NCBI RefSeq assembly: GCF_000455605.1
Contig: NC_017025.1
Location: 1,488,001 to 1,552,000, forward strand
Origin: Flavobacterium indicum GPTSA100-9 = DSM 17447
Lineage (GTDB): Bacteria > Bacteroidota > Bacteroidia > Flavobacteriales > Flavobacteriaceae
Length of the DNA: 64,000 nucleotides
Reading direction: 5' to 3'
The notes beneath the pieces are model-generated. The model did not search any database, had not been told where the DNA came from, and was given only the letters and a program-made list of their open reading frames with translations. Made by a program: the position numbers and the translations under genes. Positions 25,190 to 34,940 of the stretch are shown piece after piece; within the stretch, counting starts at the first letter, position 1; each line of letters starts with the position of its first letter.

Positions 25190-26728
25190 ATGAGCGATAA
25201 CAATAAAAAAGGAATTTGGAAAGTGATTTCTGCTTCCTCTATGGGAACAATGATTGAATGGTATGACTTCTATATTTTTGGAAGTTTAGCAGTAGTTTTA
25301 TCTACAAAATTTTTCCCTTCAGACAATCCAACAGCAGCATTTTTATCAACATTAGCCACTTTTGCTGCGGGATTCGTAGTTAGACCATTTGGAGCTTTAT
25401 TTTTTGGAAGATTAGGCGACTTAATTGGTAGAAAATACACCTTTATGGTTACACTATTATTAATGGGTGGTGCCACTTTTGTAATTGGCTGTGTTCCTAG
25501 TTATGAAACTATTGGATATGCTGCACCGGTTTTAGTATTAGTATTACGTTTATTACAAGGTTTAGCTTTAGGAGGTGAATATGGTGGTGCTGCCACATAC
25601 GTAGCTGAACATGCTCCAAAAGGAGAAAAAGGATATTGGACTGCATGGATTCAAACTACAGCAACGGTTGGTTTATTTGTGTCTCTGTTAGTTATTCTTG
25701 CAACTAAATCATTATTGTCAAAAGAACAGTTTGATGATTGGGGATGGAGAGTACCTTTCTGGGTTTCAATTTTAATGGTATTTGTTTCAGTACAAATCAG
25801 AAAAAACATGCATGAATCGCCAGAATTTGCAAAAGCTAAAGCAGAAGGTAAAACAGCTACCAATCCATTAAAAGAAAGTTTTGGAAATAAATACAACTTA
25901 AAATTTGTTTTACTTGCTTTATTTGGAGCAACTATGGGACAAGGAGTAGTTTGGTATACAGGGCAATTCTATGCAATGAATTTCTTAAAAACTGTCCAAA
26001 TGGTAGATGCTTCACAAGTAGAAACGTTATTAGGAATTGCTTTAGTTTTAGGAACACCTTTCTTCATAGTTTTTGGTTGGTTAAGTGATAAAATTGGTAG
26101 AAAAAACATCATGATGGTGGGAATGTTAGTAGCTATTTTATTATACAGACCTATTTATAAAATGATGTACAAAACTACAGATGTTACTCTTAAAACAGAG
26201 ATTGTTGAAAAAACAAAAATGGTACCATCAATGAAAGAAATTGATGCAACAAAAATTGATTCAATTTACACAACTAACAAAGAATATTCAGACGGAACTT
26301 TATTAGAAGAAGTAAAAACAGTACATTTAGAAAACGGAAAAGTTATCTTAGATGAGAAAGGAAAAGAAAAAATTGAAACAAAAATTACAAAAAAAATCAA
26401 TTCTTCTGATATGGCTTTACTAATTTTCTTAGTATTTGTTCAGGTAATATTTGTAACTATGGTGTATGGTCCAATTGCTGCTTTCTTAGTTGAAATGTTC
26501 CCAGTAAAAATTAGATACACGTCAATGTCTTTACCGTATCACGTAGGAAATGGAATTTTTGGTGGTTTATTACCTGCAATTTCAACTTATTTTGTTACAA
26601 CAGCAAAAGATGCAGGAGATCCAGAGTTTTATTTAGAAGGATTATGGTATCCAATCATTATTGCTGGTATATCATTTATAATTGGTATGATATACATTGA
26701 TAGAAAAATTAACACATTACACGAATAA
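25190..26728 (+). CDS. MFS transporter, MHS (metabolite:H+ symporter) type, with a soluble insertion
   Basis: 512 residues from the ATG at 25190; an in-frame codon at 25115 lies inside the porin gene and is not used. Twelve helices are expected; IEWYDFYIFGSLA, the GRLGDLIGRKYTF loop and RLLQGLALGGEYGGAATYVAE are MHS signatures (as in ProP, KgtP, ShiA). An 80-residue charged segment (about 325-405, TTDVTLKTEIVEKTK to KKINSSD) is inserted between transmembrane helices in the second half. The likely cargo is a short-chain or dicarboxylic acid, judged only from the neighbours. Confidence 0.88.
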   Translation: MSDNNKKGIWKVISASSMGTMIEWYDFYIFGSLAVVLSTKFFPSDNPTAAFLSTLATFAAGFVVRPFGALFFGRLGDLIGRKYTFMVTLLLMGGATFVIGCVPSYETIGYAAPVLVLVLRLLQGLALGGEYGGAATYVAEHAPKGEKGYWTAWIQTTATVGLFVSLLVILATKSLLSKEQFDDWGWRVPFWVSILMVFVSVQIRKNMHESPEFAKAKAEGKTATNPLKESFGNKYNLKFVLLALFGATMGQGVVWYTGQFYAMNFLKTVQMVDASQVETLLGIALVLGTPFFIVFGWLSDKIGRKNIMMVGMLVAILLYRPIYKMMYKTTDVTLKTEIVEKTKMVPSMKEIDATKIDSIYTTNKEYSDGTLLEEVKTVHLENGKVILDEKGKEKIETKITKKINSSDMALLIFLVFVQVIFVTMVYGPIAAFLVEMFPVKIRYTSMSLPYHVGNGIFGGLLPAISTYFVTTAKDAGDPEFYLEGLWYPIIIAGISFIIGMIYIDRKINTLHE

Positions 26729-26741
26729 TAAACTTAAAGAT

Positions 26742-26957
26742 ATGAATGCATTAAAAAAATATTTAGGAGTAGTATGGATTTTACTTGCTGTTGCAGTAGC
26801 CTACTTTAGTATTGGAATCTTTGGAAGTAAATTAACTTCTGGTAAACAAGACGATCTAGTTTTTGGAATCATTATCTTCTTCATTTTATTGCCATTAGTC
26901 GTTACTGGATTAGCAATTTTCGGTTACTATGCAATAACAGATGAATATGAAGATTAA
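26742..26957 (+). CDS. small two-helix membrane protein
   Basis: 71 residues from the ATG at 26742. Two hydrophobic helices (WILLAVAVAYFSIGIFG and IIIFFILLPLVVTGLAIFG) separated by a short polar loop with KQDD, acidic end DEYED. It starts 13 bases after the transporter and is probably its partner. I believe this matches a small uncharacterised Bacteroidota family (DUF6814), not certain. A terminator follows. Confidence 0.75.
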   Translation: MNALKKYLGVVWILLAVAVAYFSIGIFGSKLTSGKQDDLVFGIIIFFILLPLVVTGLAIFGYYAITDEYED

Positions 26958-26983
26958 GTAAATAATACTTTTATAACACCTGT

Positions 26984-27008
26984 AAAGCTCTTGAAATTCA
27001 AGAGCTTT
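26984..27008 (+). terminator. terminator after the transporter operon
   Basis: AAAGCTCTTGA (26984-26994) pairs with TCAAGAGCTTT (26998-27008) around AAT; the T run behind is short and broken (ATTTTATTTC). Confidence 0.65.
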
Positions 27009-27115
27009 ATTTTATTTCTATAACTATATTAATTTAGCAAAATGTTTTTTAACATCTAAAATAAATGTTATATTTTTAAGAAATTAATTTTAAAATCAAT
27101 AGATAATTATTAAAA

Positions 27116-27310
27116 ATGAAAAAAAGACATCAGCAAAAATTAGTAGTGCTTTCATTTATCCTTTTGGTAGGGTTCAATTTGCCTATTATTTTACTGTTTG
27201 ATCAGTCTTCATTTATTTTCGGAATTCCAGTAATTTATATTTATGTGTTTTCCATCTGGTTTTTTTCAGTTATTCTTTCCTATCTAATTTTGAAAAGATA
27301 TTATGAATAG
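27116..27310 (+). CDS. small membrane protein preceding the SLC5-type sensor kinase
   Basis: 64 residues: basic N-terminus KKRHQQK and two hydrophobic helices (LVVLSFILLVGFNLPIILLF and YIYVFSIWFFSVILSYLIL), ending KRYYE. It overlaps the kinase start by 8 bases. Sodium/solute symporters such as ActP usually follow a small two-helix subunit of this kind (YjcH/DUF4212/DUF485), so this is probably the equivalent for the sensor's transporter domain. Confidence 0.7.
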   Translation: MKKRHQQKLVVLSFILLVGFNLPIILLFDQSSFIFGIPVIYIYVFSIWFFSVILSYLILKRYYE

Positions 27311-29990
27311 TATTACTCTAATAATAGTTTTATTAATTTATTTAGGTTTTCTTTTTTTTGTTGCACATTGGTCAGAGAAAAAAGAAAATGTTAAATGGAG
27401 TAATAATCCTTACGTATACTCATTATCTTTAGCAGTTTATTGTACAGCTTGGACTTATTATGGAAGTATTGGAGTAGCTGCAAAATCAGGATTAGAATAT
27501 TTACCCATTTATCTTGGTCCCATAATTATTATTCCTGCTTGGATAATAATACTTAGAAGAATTATTAGAATTTCTACAGTAAACAAAATTTCAAGTATTG
27601 CAGATTTTATTTCTTTGCGATATGGGAATAGTAGATTTTTAGGCGCCTTAGTGACACTTGTTTGCTTAATTGCAATCTTACCTTATATAGCACTACAATT
27701 AAAAGCAATTTCGGAATCATTTCATATAGTATCTGAAACAGAATCGAGTTTTAACATATTTGATGACACTACTACCTATGTTTCGATAGCATTAGCCATG
27801 TTTGCTTCTTATTACGGTTCAAAATATGTAGACGCCTCTGAAAAAAGAAGAGGTATTGTTACAGCAGTTGCAGTAGAAAGTATTTTAAAGTTAGTATTTT
27901 TTATTTTTATTGGTATATATGTAACATTTTTTGTTTTTGATGGCTTTGAAGACATTTATAGTAAAGCATCGAAACTTCCTTTTTTTAAAGAAAGAAACCA
28001 AATTGGTGGATTAAGTCAAGGTATAAATTGGTTTTTCTTAATTTTAATGTCGCTTTTTGCTGTTTTTTTGTTACCAAGACAATTTCAAGTTTCTGTAGTT
28101 GAAAACAATAGAGAGAGACATTTAAAAACTGCAATTTGGTTGTTCCCTTTATACCTATTGCTATTTAATATTTTCGTATTTCCAATAGCTTGGGGAGGTA
28201 ATATTTTATTTGAAGGTCAATCTGTTAATGCTGATTCTTATTCCTTATTAATTCCACAGTTATTTAATAATAAATTTTTAACAATTATTGTTTTTTTGGG
28301 TGGATTTTCAGCAGCAATCTCAATGATTATTGTTGCTTGTATAAGTTTATCTACCATGTTGAGTAATAACTTATTAATTCCTTATACTTTTCTTGGAAAA
28401 TTAAGTAATGAAGTGCAAGTAATTAATAATAAACAAATTATAAAAATTAGAAGAATTGGAATTTTTACTTTAATTGTACTTTCTTATCTAATTTACCGCT
28501 ATTTTGCTCTGAATTATAATTTAGTTTCAATCGGATTAGTCTCTTTTGCAATAATAGCGCAATTAGCGCCTTCATTTTTTGGTGCTTTATTTTGGAGAAG
28601 AGGTTCAAAACAAGGAGCTACATGGGGTTTAATTGTAGGAGTAATTATTTGTTGTTACACGCTGCTTATTCCGTATGCCATAGGAATTTCAAGTACTGAA
28701 ACAAATTTTATTAACAATGGTTTGTTCAATATTTCAATTTTAAAACCTTTTCAATTATTTGGCCTTGACTACCTACAACCTGTTCCGCACGCCTTTTTTT
28801 GGAGTTTATTATTCAATTGTATCATTTATTTTGGTGTATCTGTAAGTTTTAAAGGAAATTATCGAGAAAGAAATTATGCTGAAATGTACATTGATATTGA
28901 TAAATATAGTAACAATCATGAAAATGCATTTGTATGGAAAGGAACAGCTTATACTAGTGATATAGAAAAAGTTTTAATTAAATTTTTGGGTGAAGTAAGA
29001 ACAAAAAGAGCATTAACAATTTTTAATTTAAAATATAAAGTAGATACTGATTCTGAACTTGCTGATGCTAGATTAATAAAATTTGCTGAAAATTTATTAA
29101 CGGGACATATTGGTACGGCATCAGCAAAAATTTTGATTTCTAGTGTTGTTAAAGAAGAGAAAGTTACACTTGCAGAGGTCTTAAAAATTCTAGAAGAATC
29201 TAATGAAAATATCATTATAAATAAAAAGTTAACGGAAACTTCAAATGAATTAAAAAAGATCACAACTCAACTACAGCAAGCAAATGAAACTTTGGTATTA
29301 AAAGACAAGCAAAAAGATGAGTTTTTAGATACGGTAACACATGAATTAAGGACTCCAATTACAGCAATTAGAGCTGCGAGCGAAATTTTATTCGATGACG
29401 ACGAGATTCCTGATGAAATGAAAAAACAATTTTTACAAAATATTATTTCAGAATCAGACCGGTTGAATCGCTTAATTGACAAAATATTGGATTTAGAAAA
29501 ATTTGAAACTGGAAAACAAAAAATCCATCCCGCTAAATATAATTTAATTGAAACTATAGACAAAACAATAGAGCCTCTTCAACAATTAATGAAAAACAAA
29601 AATGTGACTTTATTTCTAGAAAATAACAGGCCCGTTTATGCCTATTACGATGAAGAAAGAATTATACAAGTAATTACAAATTTAGTTTCAAATGCAATAA
29701 AATTTTGTCCTGAATTAGAAGGTTTAATCACTATACAAATTAAAGAGAAAGAAGGTTATATTCAAACTTCAATTCAAGATAACGGAAAAGGAATTCACCC
29801 TAATGATTTCGAAGTTATTTTTGATAAATTTTATCAATCTAGTAATCAAAATATAAAAAAACCAATCGGAAGTGGTTTAGGTTTAGCCATTTGTAAACAA
29901 ATCATAGAACATCATAAAGGAAAAATTTGGGCTGAAAATAGTAAAAACGGAGGCGCTTGTTTTTATTTTACACTCCCAATTAATGAATAG
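27303..29990 (+). CDS. CrbS-like sensor: SLC5 symporter domain, STAC domain, histidine kinase
   Basis: 895 residues. Residues 1-530: a sodium:solute symporter domain of about 13 helices (LYLGFLFFVAHWSEKK at the start). Residues about 560-640: STAC domain (LIKFAENLLTGHIGTASAKI). Then a coiled coil and the kinase: HisKA box HELRTP with phospho-acceptor His680, N box NLVSNAIKF, G boxes DNGKGIH and GSGLGLAI. No PAS domain is visible. CrbS proteins of Proteobacteria sense or transport acetate and control acs. The receiver gene follows 8 bases downstream and two acyl-CoA ligase genes after it. Confidence 0.88.
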   Translation: MNSITLIIVLLIYLGFLFFVAHWSEKKENVKWSNNPYVYSLSLAVYCTAWTYYGSIGVAAKSGLEYLPIYLGPIIIIPAWIIILRRIIRISTVNKISSIADFISLRYGNSRFLGALVTLVCLIAILPYIALQLKAISESFHIVSETESSFNIFDDTTTYVSIALAMFASYYGSKYVDASEKRRGIVTAVAVESILKLVFFIFIGIYVTFFVFDGFEDIYSKASKLPFFKERNQIGGLSQGINWFFLILMSLFAVFLLPRQFQVSVVENNRERHLKTAIWLFPLYLLLFNIFVFPIAWGGNILFEGQSVNADSYSLLIPQLFNNKFLTIIVFLGGFSAAISMIIVACISLSTMLSNNLLIPYTFLGKLSNEVQVINNKQIIKIRRIGIFTLIVLSYLIYRYFALNYNLVSIGLVSFAIIAQLAPSFFGALFWRRGSKQGATWGLIVGVIICCYTLLIPYAIGISSTETNFINNGLFNISILKPFQLFGLDYLQPVPHAFFWSLLFNCIIYFGVSVSFKGNYRERNYAEMYIDIDKYSNNHENAFVWKGTAYTSDIEKVLIKFLGEVRTKRALTIFNLKYKVDTDSELADARLIKFAENLLTGHIGTASAKILISSVVKEEKVTLAEVLKILEESNENIIINKKLTETSNELKKITTQLQQANETLVLKDKQKDEFLDTVTHELRTPITAIRAASEILFDDDEIPDEMKKQFLQNIISESDRLNRLIDKILDLEKFETGKQKIHPAKYNLIETIDKTIEPLQQLMKNKNVTLFLENNRPVYAYYDEERIIQVITNLVSNAIKFCPELEGLITIQIKEKEGYIQTSIQDNGKGIHPNDFEVIFDKFYQSSNQNIKKPIGSGLGLAICKQIIEHHKGKIWAENSKNGGACFYFTLPINE

Positions 29991-29998
29991 TAAGAACC

Positions 29999-30373
29999 AT
30001 GAATATGAAGAAAATTTTAATAGTTGACGACGAACCCAATATCATCATGTCTTTAGAATATACTTTCAAGAAAAGTAATTTTCAAGTTTTTATTGCACGT
30101 GATGGACAAGAAGCATTGGATATTTTAGAATCTGAAATCCCAGATGCTATCATTCTTGATGTAATGATGCCTAATGTAGACGGATATGCTACAATTACTG
30201 AAATTAAAAAAAATGAAAAATTAAATCACTGTAAAATAGTTTTCCTTTCAGCAAAAAATAAAGAAAGTGATATCGAGAAAGGAATAAATTTAGGTGCCAA
30301 TGCCTATATGACAAAACCATTTTCTATTAAAAAATTAGTAGAAAAAATAAATGAACTTTTAGAAGAAATTTAA
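29999..30373 (+). CDS. stand-alone receiver-domain response regulator
   Basis: 124 residues, a CheY-like receiver and nothing more. Acidic pocket VDDEPN, phospho-acceptor Asp54 in IILDVMMPNVDG, Ser in FLSAKN, Lys in YMTKPF. Most CrbR partners of CrbS carry a DNA-binding domain; none is here, so output must be by protein contact or a phosphorelay. Could start at codon 3 (MKKILIV). Follows the sensor kinase and precedes the ligases in the same direction. Confidence 0.9.
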   Translation: MNMKKILIVDDEPNIIMSLEYTFKKSNFQVFIARDGQEALDILESEIPDAIILDVMMPNVDGYATITEIKKNEKLNHCKIVFLSAKNKESDIEKGINLGANAYMTKPFSIKKLVEKINELLEEI

Positions 30374-30400
30374 CAATATAATATAACTATTAAAAACACT

Positions 30401-32293
30401 ATGAATTATAATGAAATATACACCGAAAGTATTGAAAATCCTCAAGCTTTTTGGGAACAGCAAGCTCAACAAATAGAATGGTTTTCTAAACCCAGTATAA
30501 TTTTATCTAAAGACAAAAATGATTATCCATTATGGTTTGAAGATGGTGAGTTAAACGCCTGCTATTTAGCTATTGATAAACATATACAAGATGGTTTTGG
30601 CGATAATATAGCCCTAATCTATGATTCCCCTGTAACACAGACAATAAGAAAATTTACATTTAGTGAAGTAAAATCAGAAGTTGCAAAATTAGCAGGTGGG
30701 TTACAATCATTAGGGTTGCAAAAAGGGGATACAACCGTTATTTATATGCCCATGATTCCTCAAGCTTTATTTGCCATGTTAGCTTGTGCTCGAATTGGAG
30801 TTACGCATTCCGTGGTTTTTGGTGGTTTTGCACCACATGAGTTAGCCATCAGAATTGATGATTGTAAACCTAAAGTAATTTTAACAGCATCATCGGGTAT
30901 AGAAGTTGAACGTTTAATTGCTTATAAACCTTTAGTAGATGAAGCAATTGAATTAGCAGAACATAAACCACAGAATGTTGTTATATTAAATAGAAAATTA
31001 GGAGCTAAGATACCATTTAAAAAATACGATATTGATTATGACGCTTTAGTATACGGTTCGGAAGAAATACCTTGTGTACCCGTAAATGCTACTCATCCAT
31101 TATATGTTTTATACACTTCTGGAACAACGGGTAAACCAAAAGGAATTGTTAGAGATACAGGTGGTTATGTAACGGCATTAAAGTTTTCAATGACGCATAT
31201 TTATGGTGTTAAACCCGATGAAGTTTTCTGGGCAGCTTCTGATGTTGGTTGGGTAGTTGGACATAGTTTTATTACGTATGGACCATTAATTAATAGAAAT
31301 GCAACCATCGTGTTTGAAGGTAAACCAATAAAAACGCCAGATGCCTCTACATTTTGGAGAATTATTTCAGAACATAAAGTAAGCACCATGTTTACTGCAC
31401 CAACTGCAATACGTGCTATTAAAAAAGAAGATCCAAATGGAGATTTTATTAAACAATATGATTTAACATGTTTAAAAACGCAATTTTTAGCAGGTGAACG
31501 CTGTGATGTTGCAACTTTAGAATGGTACAATGAACATATTCCTGTGCCAGCTATAGATCATTGGTGGCAAACAGAATCAGGTTGGCCAATGATAGCGAAC
31601 ATGATGGGAGTTGAATATTTACCTGTAAAACCAGGTTCAGCAGGTAAAGCTGTTGCAGGTTATGATATTAGAATTCTAGGTGAAAACGGACAAGAATTAG
31701 GACCCAATGAAGAAGGATATGTAGTTATTAAATTACCATTGCCTCCGGGTACTTTATTAGATTTATGGAAAGATAATGAACGATTTAAATCTGGATACTT
31801 AAATAAATTTGAAGGCTATTATTTCTCAGGTGATGGTGGTTTTAAAGATGAAGAAGATTATATTTATATTACGGGTAGAGTAGATGATGTTATAAACGTT
31901 GCTGGACACCGATTATCTACTGCAGAAATGGAAGAAATCGTTGCTTCGCATCCAAGTGTTGCAGAATGTGCTGTAGTTGGAGCCAATGATGATTTAAAAG
32001 GACAAATTCCTTTAGCCTTTGTTGTTATTAAGTCGGGTATTGAAATGGAACATTTTCAATTAGAACACGAAGTAGTACAATTGGTACGTGAAAAAATTGG
32101 AGCAGTGGCAAGCTTACGTAATGTTGTTATCGTACAGCGTTTGCCTAAAACACGTTCAGGTAAAATTTTAAGAAAATTATTGAGAAGTATAGCTGATAAA
32201 ACCGAATTTCAGATTCCATCAACTATTGATGATGTAGCAATAATAGATGAAATTCAGACAGATTTAGAGCAATATGGTTTTGGAAAGAAATAG
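30401..32293 (+). CDS. PrpE-like acyl-CoA ligase (propionyl-CoA synthetase type)
   Basis: 630 residues, AMP-forming ligase making acyl-CoA from a short-chain acid, ATP and CoA. P-loop SGTTGKPKG, adenine-site WWQTESGWP, and YFSGDGG/GRVDDVINVAG hinge; the C-terminal PKTRSGKILR holds the catalytic Lys that is acetylation-controlled in this family. WWQTESGWP and VRDTGGY resemble PrpE/ACSS3, where Acs has WWQTETGG, so propionate is more likely than acetate. 27 bases after the receiver gene, in the same operon. Confidence 0.82.
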   Translation: MNYNEIYTESIENPQAFWEQQAQQIEWFSKPSIILSKDKNDYPLWFEDGELNACYLAIDKHIQDGFGDNIALIYDSPVTQTIRKFTFSEVKSEVAKLAGGLQSLGLQKGDTTVIYMPMIPQALFAMLACARIGVTHSVVFGGFAPHELAIRIDDCKPKVILTASSGIEVERLIAYKPLVDEAIELAEHKPQNVVILNRKLGAKIPFKKYDIDYDALVYGSEEIPCVPVNATHPLYVLYTSGTTGKPKGIVRDTGGYVTALKFSMTHIYGVKPDEVFWAASDVGWVVGHSFITYGPLINRNATIVFEGKPIKTPDASTFWRIISEHKVSTMFTAPTAIRAIKKEDPNGDFIKQYDLTCLKTQFLAGERCDVATLEWYNEHIPVPAIDHWWQTESGWPMIANMMGVEYLPVKPGSAGKAVAGYDIRILGENGQELGPNEEGYVVIKLPLPPGTLLDLWKDNERFKSGYLNKFEGYYFSGDGGFKDEEDYIYITGRVDDVINVAGHRLSTAEMEEIVASHPSVAECAVVGANDDLKGQIPLAFVVIKSGIEMEHFQLEHEVVQLVREKIGAVASLRNVVIVQRLPKTRSGKILRKLLRSIADKTEFQIPSTIDDVAIIDEIQTDLEQYGFGKK

Positions 32294-32375
32294 ATTTATA
32301 TATATCTATTTAGCACGATTTTCAAAAACTGAATTGTTTCTTTGATTATATTTACATTATTAAAAAATTAACAAA

Positions 32376-34283
32376 ATGAGTTACTATAAAGTTAAGGATT
32401 TAGAAAATTACTTTAAAATGTATAAAAAATCAGTAAGAGAACCTAGAAAATTCTGGGATCGAATTGCTGATGAAAACTTTGTTTGGTATCAAAGATGGGA
32501 TAAAGTTTTTGAATACGATATGCAAGAAGCTCAATTTAAATGGTTTCTAAACGCAAAAGTTAATATTACTAAAAACTGTATTGATAGACATTTAGCTAAA
32601 AGAGGGGATAAAACAGCTATAATTTTTGAACCAAATAATCCAAGTGAAGCAGCACAACATATTTCATATAATGAATTGTATGTTCGTGTTTCAAAAATGG
32701 CAAATGTTCTGAGAGATTTAGGAATAAAAAAAGGTGATAGAGTTTGTATTTATTTACCAATGATACCCGATTTAGCTATTGCTGTATTAGCATGTGCTCG
32801 AATTGGTGCCATTCACTCTGTTGTTTTTGCAGGTTTCTCAGCTGGTGCTTTAGAGGCTAGAATTACGGATAGTGATTGTAAAATGGTCATTACATCGGAC
32901 GGTGCTTATCGTGGAGATAAAACAATAAATTTAAAAAGTATTGTTGATGAAGCACTTGAAAAATGTCCTTCTGTAGAAAAAGTTTTAGTGGTTAAGCGTA
33001 CAAATGAAAATGTTTCTATGAAAGACGGACGAGATATTTGGGCGCAACCGTTATTAGATGCTGCAATGGATAATAATGTTGCAGAAATTATGGATGCTGA
33101 AGACCCGCTGTTTATTTTATATACTTCGGGTTCTACAGGTAAACCAAAAGGAATGGTTCATACAACCGCTGGATACATGGTTTATACAGCGTATACATTT
33201 AAAAATGTATTTAATTATGAAGAGAATGATGTGTATTGGTGTACAGCTGATATCGGTTGGATTACTGGCCATTCATATATTCTTTATGGACCGCTTTTAA
33301 ATGGGGCTACAACTGTAATTTTTGAAGGAGTTCCATCATATCCTGATTTTAGTAGATTTTGGGAAGTAATTGAAAAACATCAAGTTAATCAATTTTATAC
33401 AGCACCAACTGCTATTCGTGCATTAGCTAAAGAAAGTATTGATTATGTACAAAAATTCCCTTTAAGTTCTTTAAAAGTGATTGGTTCTGTAGGTGAGCCA
33501 ATTAATGAAGAAGCATGGCACTGGTATAACGACCATGTAGGAGGGAAGCGATGTCCTTTAGTAGACACTTGGTGGCAAACAGAAACTGGTGGTATAATGG
33601 TTTCACCACTGCCGTTTATCACACCTACAAAACCTACTTATGCATCATTACCTTTACCTGGAATTCAACCTGTTTTAATGGACGAATTGCGAAATGAAAT
33701 TGAAGGTAATCAAGTTACGGGTAGTTTGTGTATTAAATTCCCATGGCCGTCTATTGCTAGAACCATTTGGGGCGATCATCAAAGATATATTGACACCTAT
33801 TTTAAAGCTTTTCCAGGAAAATATTTTACAGGTGATGGAGCTTTAAGAGATGAAGTTGGTTATTATAGAATTACAGGAAGAGTTGATGATGTAATCATTG
33901 TATCAGGACATAATTTAGGAACTGCACCAATTGAAGATGCAATAAATGAACACCCTGCTGTTGCTGAAAGTGCGATTGTTGGATTCCCACATGATATTAA
34001 AGGAAATGCCTTATACGGTTATGTTATTTTAAAAGAAAGTGGGGAATACCGTAATCACGATAACTTAAGAAAAGAAATTAATCAACTAATTTCTGATCAA
34101 GTAGGCCCTATTGCTAAATTAGATAAAATTCAGTTTGTTAACGGTTTACCAAAAACTCGTTCTGGAAAAATCATGAGAAGAATTTTAAGAAAAATAGCTG
34201 AAGGTGATTTCTCTAACTTTGGAGATACATCTACGCTTCTTAATCCAGAAATTGTTGACGAAATTAAAGAAGGTAAAATTTAG
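32376..34283 (+). CDS. acs: acetyl-CoA synthetase
   Basis: 635 residues, close to the usual 650. Activates acetate to acetyl-CoA through acetyl-AMP. P-loop SGSTGKPKG, WWQTETGGIM (the Trp closes the pocket to keep it acetate-sized), YFTGDGALRDE, GRVDDVIIVSGH, and PKTRSGKIMRR with the acetylatable Lys. It follows the PrpE-like gene by 82 bases and may also have its own promoter. The sensor and porin genes upstream fit an acetate-scavenging locus. Confidence 0.93.
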   Translation: MSYYKVKDLENYFKMYKKSVREPRKFWDRIADENFVWYQRWDKVFEYDMQEAQFKWFLNAKVNITKNCIDRHLAKRGDKTAIIFEPNNPSEAAQHISYNELYVRVSKMANVLRDLGIKKGDRVCIYLPMIPDLAIAVLACARIGAIHSVVFAGFSAGALEARITDSDCKMVITSDGAYRGDKTINLKSIVDEALEKCPSVEKVLVVKRTNENVSMKDGRDIWAQPLLDAAMDNNVAEIMDAEDPLFILYTSGSTGKPKGMVHTTAGYMVYTAYTFKNVFNYEENDVYWCTADIGWITGHSYILYGPLLNGATTVIFEGVPSYPDFSRFWEVIEKHQVNQFYTAPTAIRALAKESIDYVQKFPLSSLKVIGSVGEPINEEAWHWYNDHVGGKRCPLVDTWWQTETGGIMVSPLPFITPTKPTYASLPLPGIQPVLMDELRNEIEGNQVTGSLCIKFPWPSIARTIWGDHQRYIDTYFKAFPGKYFTGDGALRDEVGYYRITGRVDDVIIVSGHNLGTAPIEDAINEHPAVAESAIVGFPHDIKGNALYGYVILKESGEYRNHDNLRKEINQLISDQVGPIAKLDKIQFVNGLPKTRSGKIMRRILRKIAEGDFSNFGDTSTLLNPEIVDEIKEGKI

Positions 34284-34316
34284 TTTAAATTTACTTTTGG
34301 TTATGTTTATTTAAAC

Positions 34317-34346
34317 AAAAAGCCTACCAATTGGTAGGCTTTTTTA
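34317..34346. terminator. bidirectional terminator between acs and the DnaQ-fold gene
   Basis: AGCCTACCAA (34321-34330) and TTGGTAGGCT (34331-34340) are perfectly complementary, with A and T runs on the two sides, serving both convergent operons. Confidence 0.85.
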
Positions 34347-34937
34347 TTGAATTCCTAATTTATCTTTTAATTTAAGGAAAAGTAAAGCAATGGAATAAGC
34401 ATCATCTGATACAGAATTTCTATCACTCAGGTTTATCTTTAATGCTTTTCCCATGTGTTCTAGGGAATAACTTTTATCGTTCGTTTCTTGAAGCTTATTA
34501 AACATAGCTTCAATATCATAAGCTTCATTTCTAATTTTACCCAACTTCATTCTACTTAAACATTTATCTAACATTTCAATATCAAAATTAACTCTATGTC
34601 CTATTATAATTGAATTAGATAAATAATTTAATAAGGTAACAATGGCATCATTTTCAGAAATCTTTTCAAATTTATTGACTGTAATAAATTCATTGGTAAG
34701 TTCAGAAGAATTTTCATTGATTCGTTGAATAAATAGTTCAAATGAATCTTTGATAATAATTCGATTTCCAATTACAGATGTTGCTGCAATTGCCATAATT
34801 ACATCTTTCTCAGGATCAATACCAGAAGTTTCTAGACTAATAACAACATATTTTGTTGCTTTAAATTTGAAAGATTCTGTATATTTTTTCCAAAATTCCG
34901 GATAATCTTTATTAAATATATTTGAAATGCCTAACAT
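34344..34937 (-). CDS. DnaQ-fold 3'-5' exonuclease-like protein, catalytically doubtful
   Basis: 197 residues with the RNase-H-like DEDD exonuclease fold. Motif I, normally DxE(T), reads SLET (Ser34 for the Asp, Glu36 kept). Motif II HRVNFD keeps Asp119. Motif III, normally HxxxxD, reads NSVSDD, with Asn174 in place of the His and Asp179 kept. Two of the metal or water-activating residues are thus missing, so it may be inactive or repurposed. It follows the DUF294 gene by 3 bases, and this pair occurs next to acs in other bacteria too. Confidence 0.8.
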   Translation of the reverse strand: MLGISNIFNKDYPEFWKKYTESFKFKATKYVVISLETSGIDPEKDVIMAIAATSVIGNRIIIKDSFELFIQRINENSSELTNEFITVNKFEKISENDAIVTLLNYLSNSIIIGHRVNFDIEMLDKCLSRMKLGKIRNEAYDIEAMFNKLQETNDKSYSLEHMGKALKINLSDRNSVSDDAYSIALLFLKLKDKLGIQ

Positions 34938-34940
34938 TCT

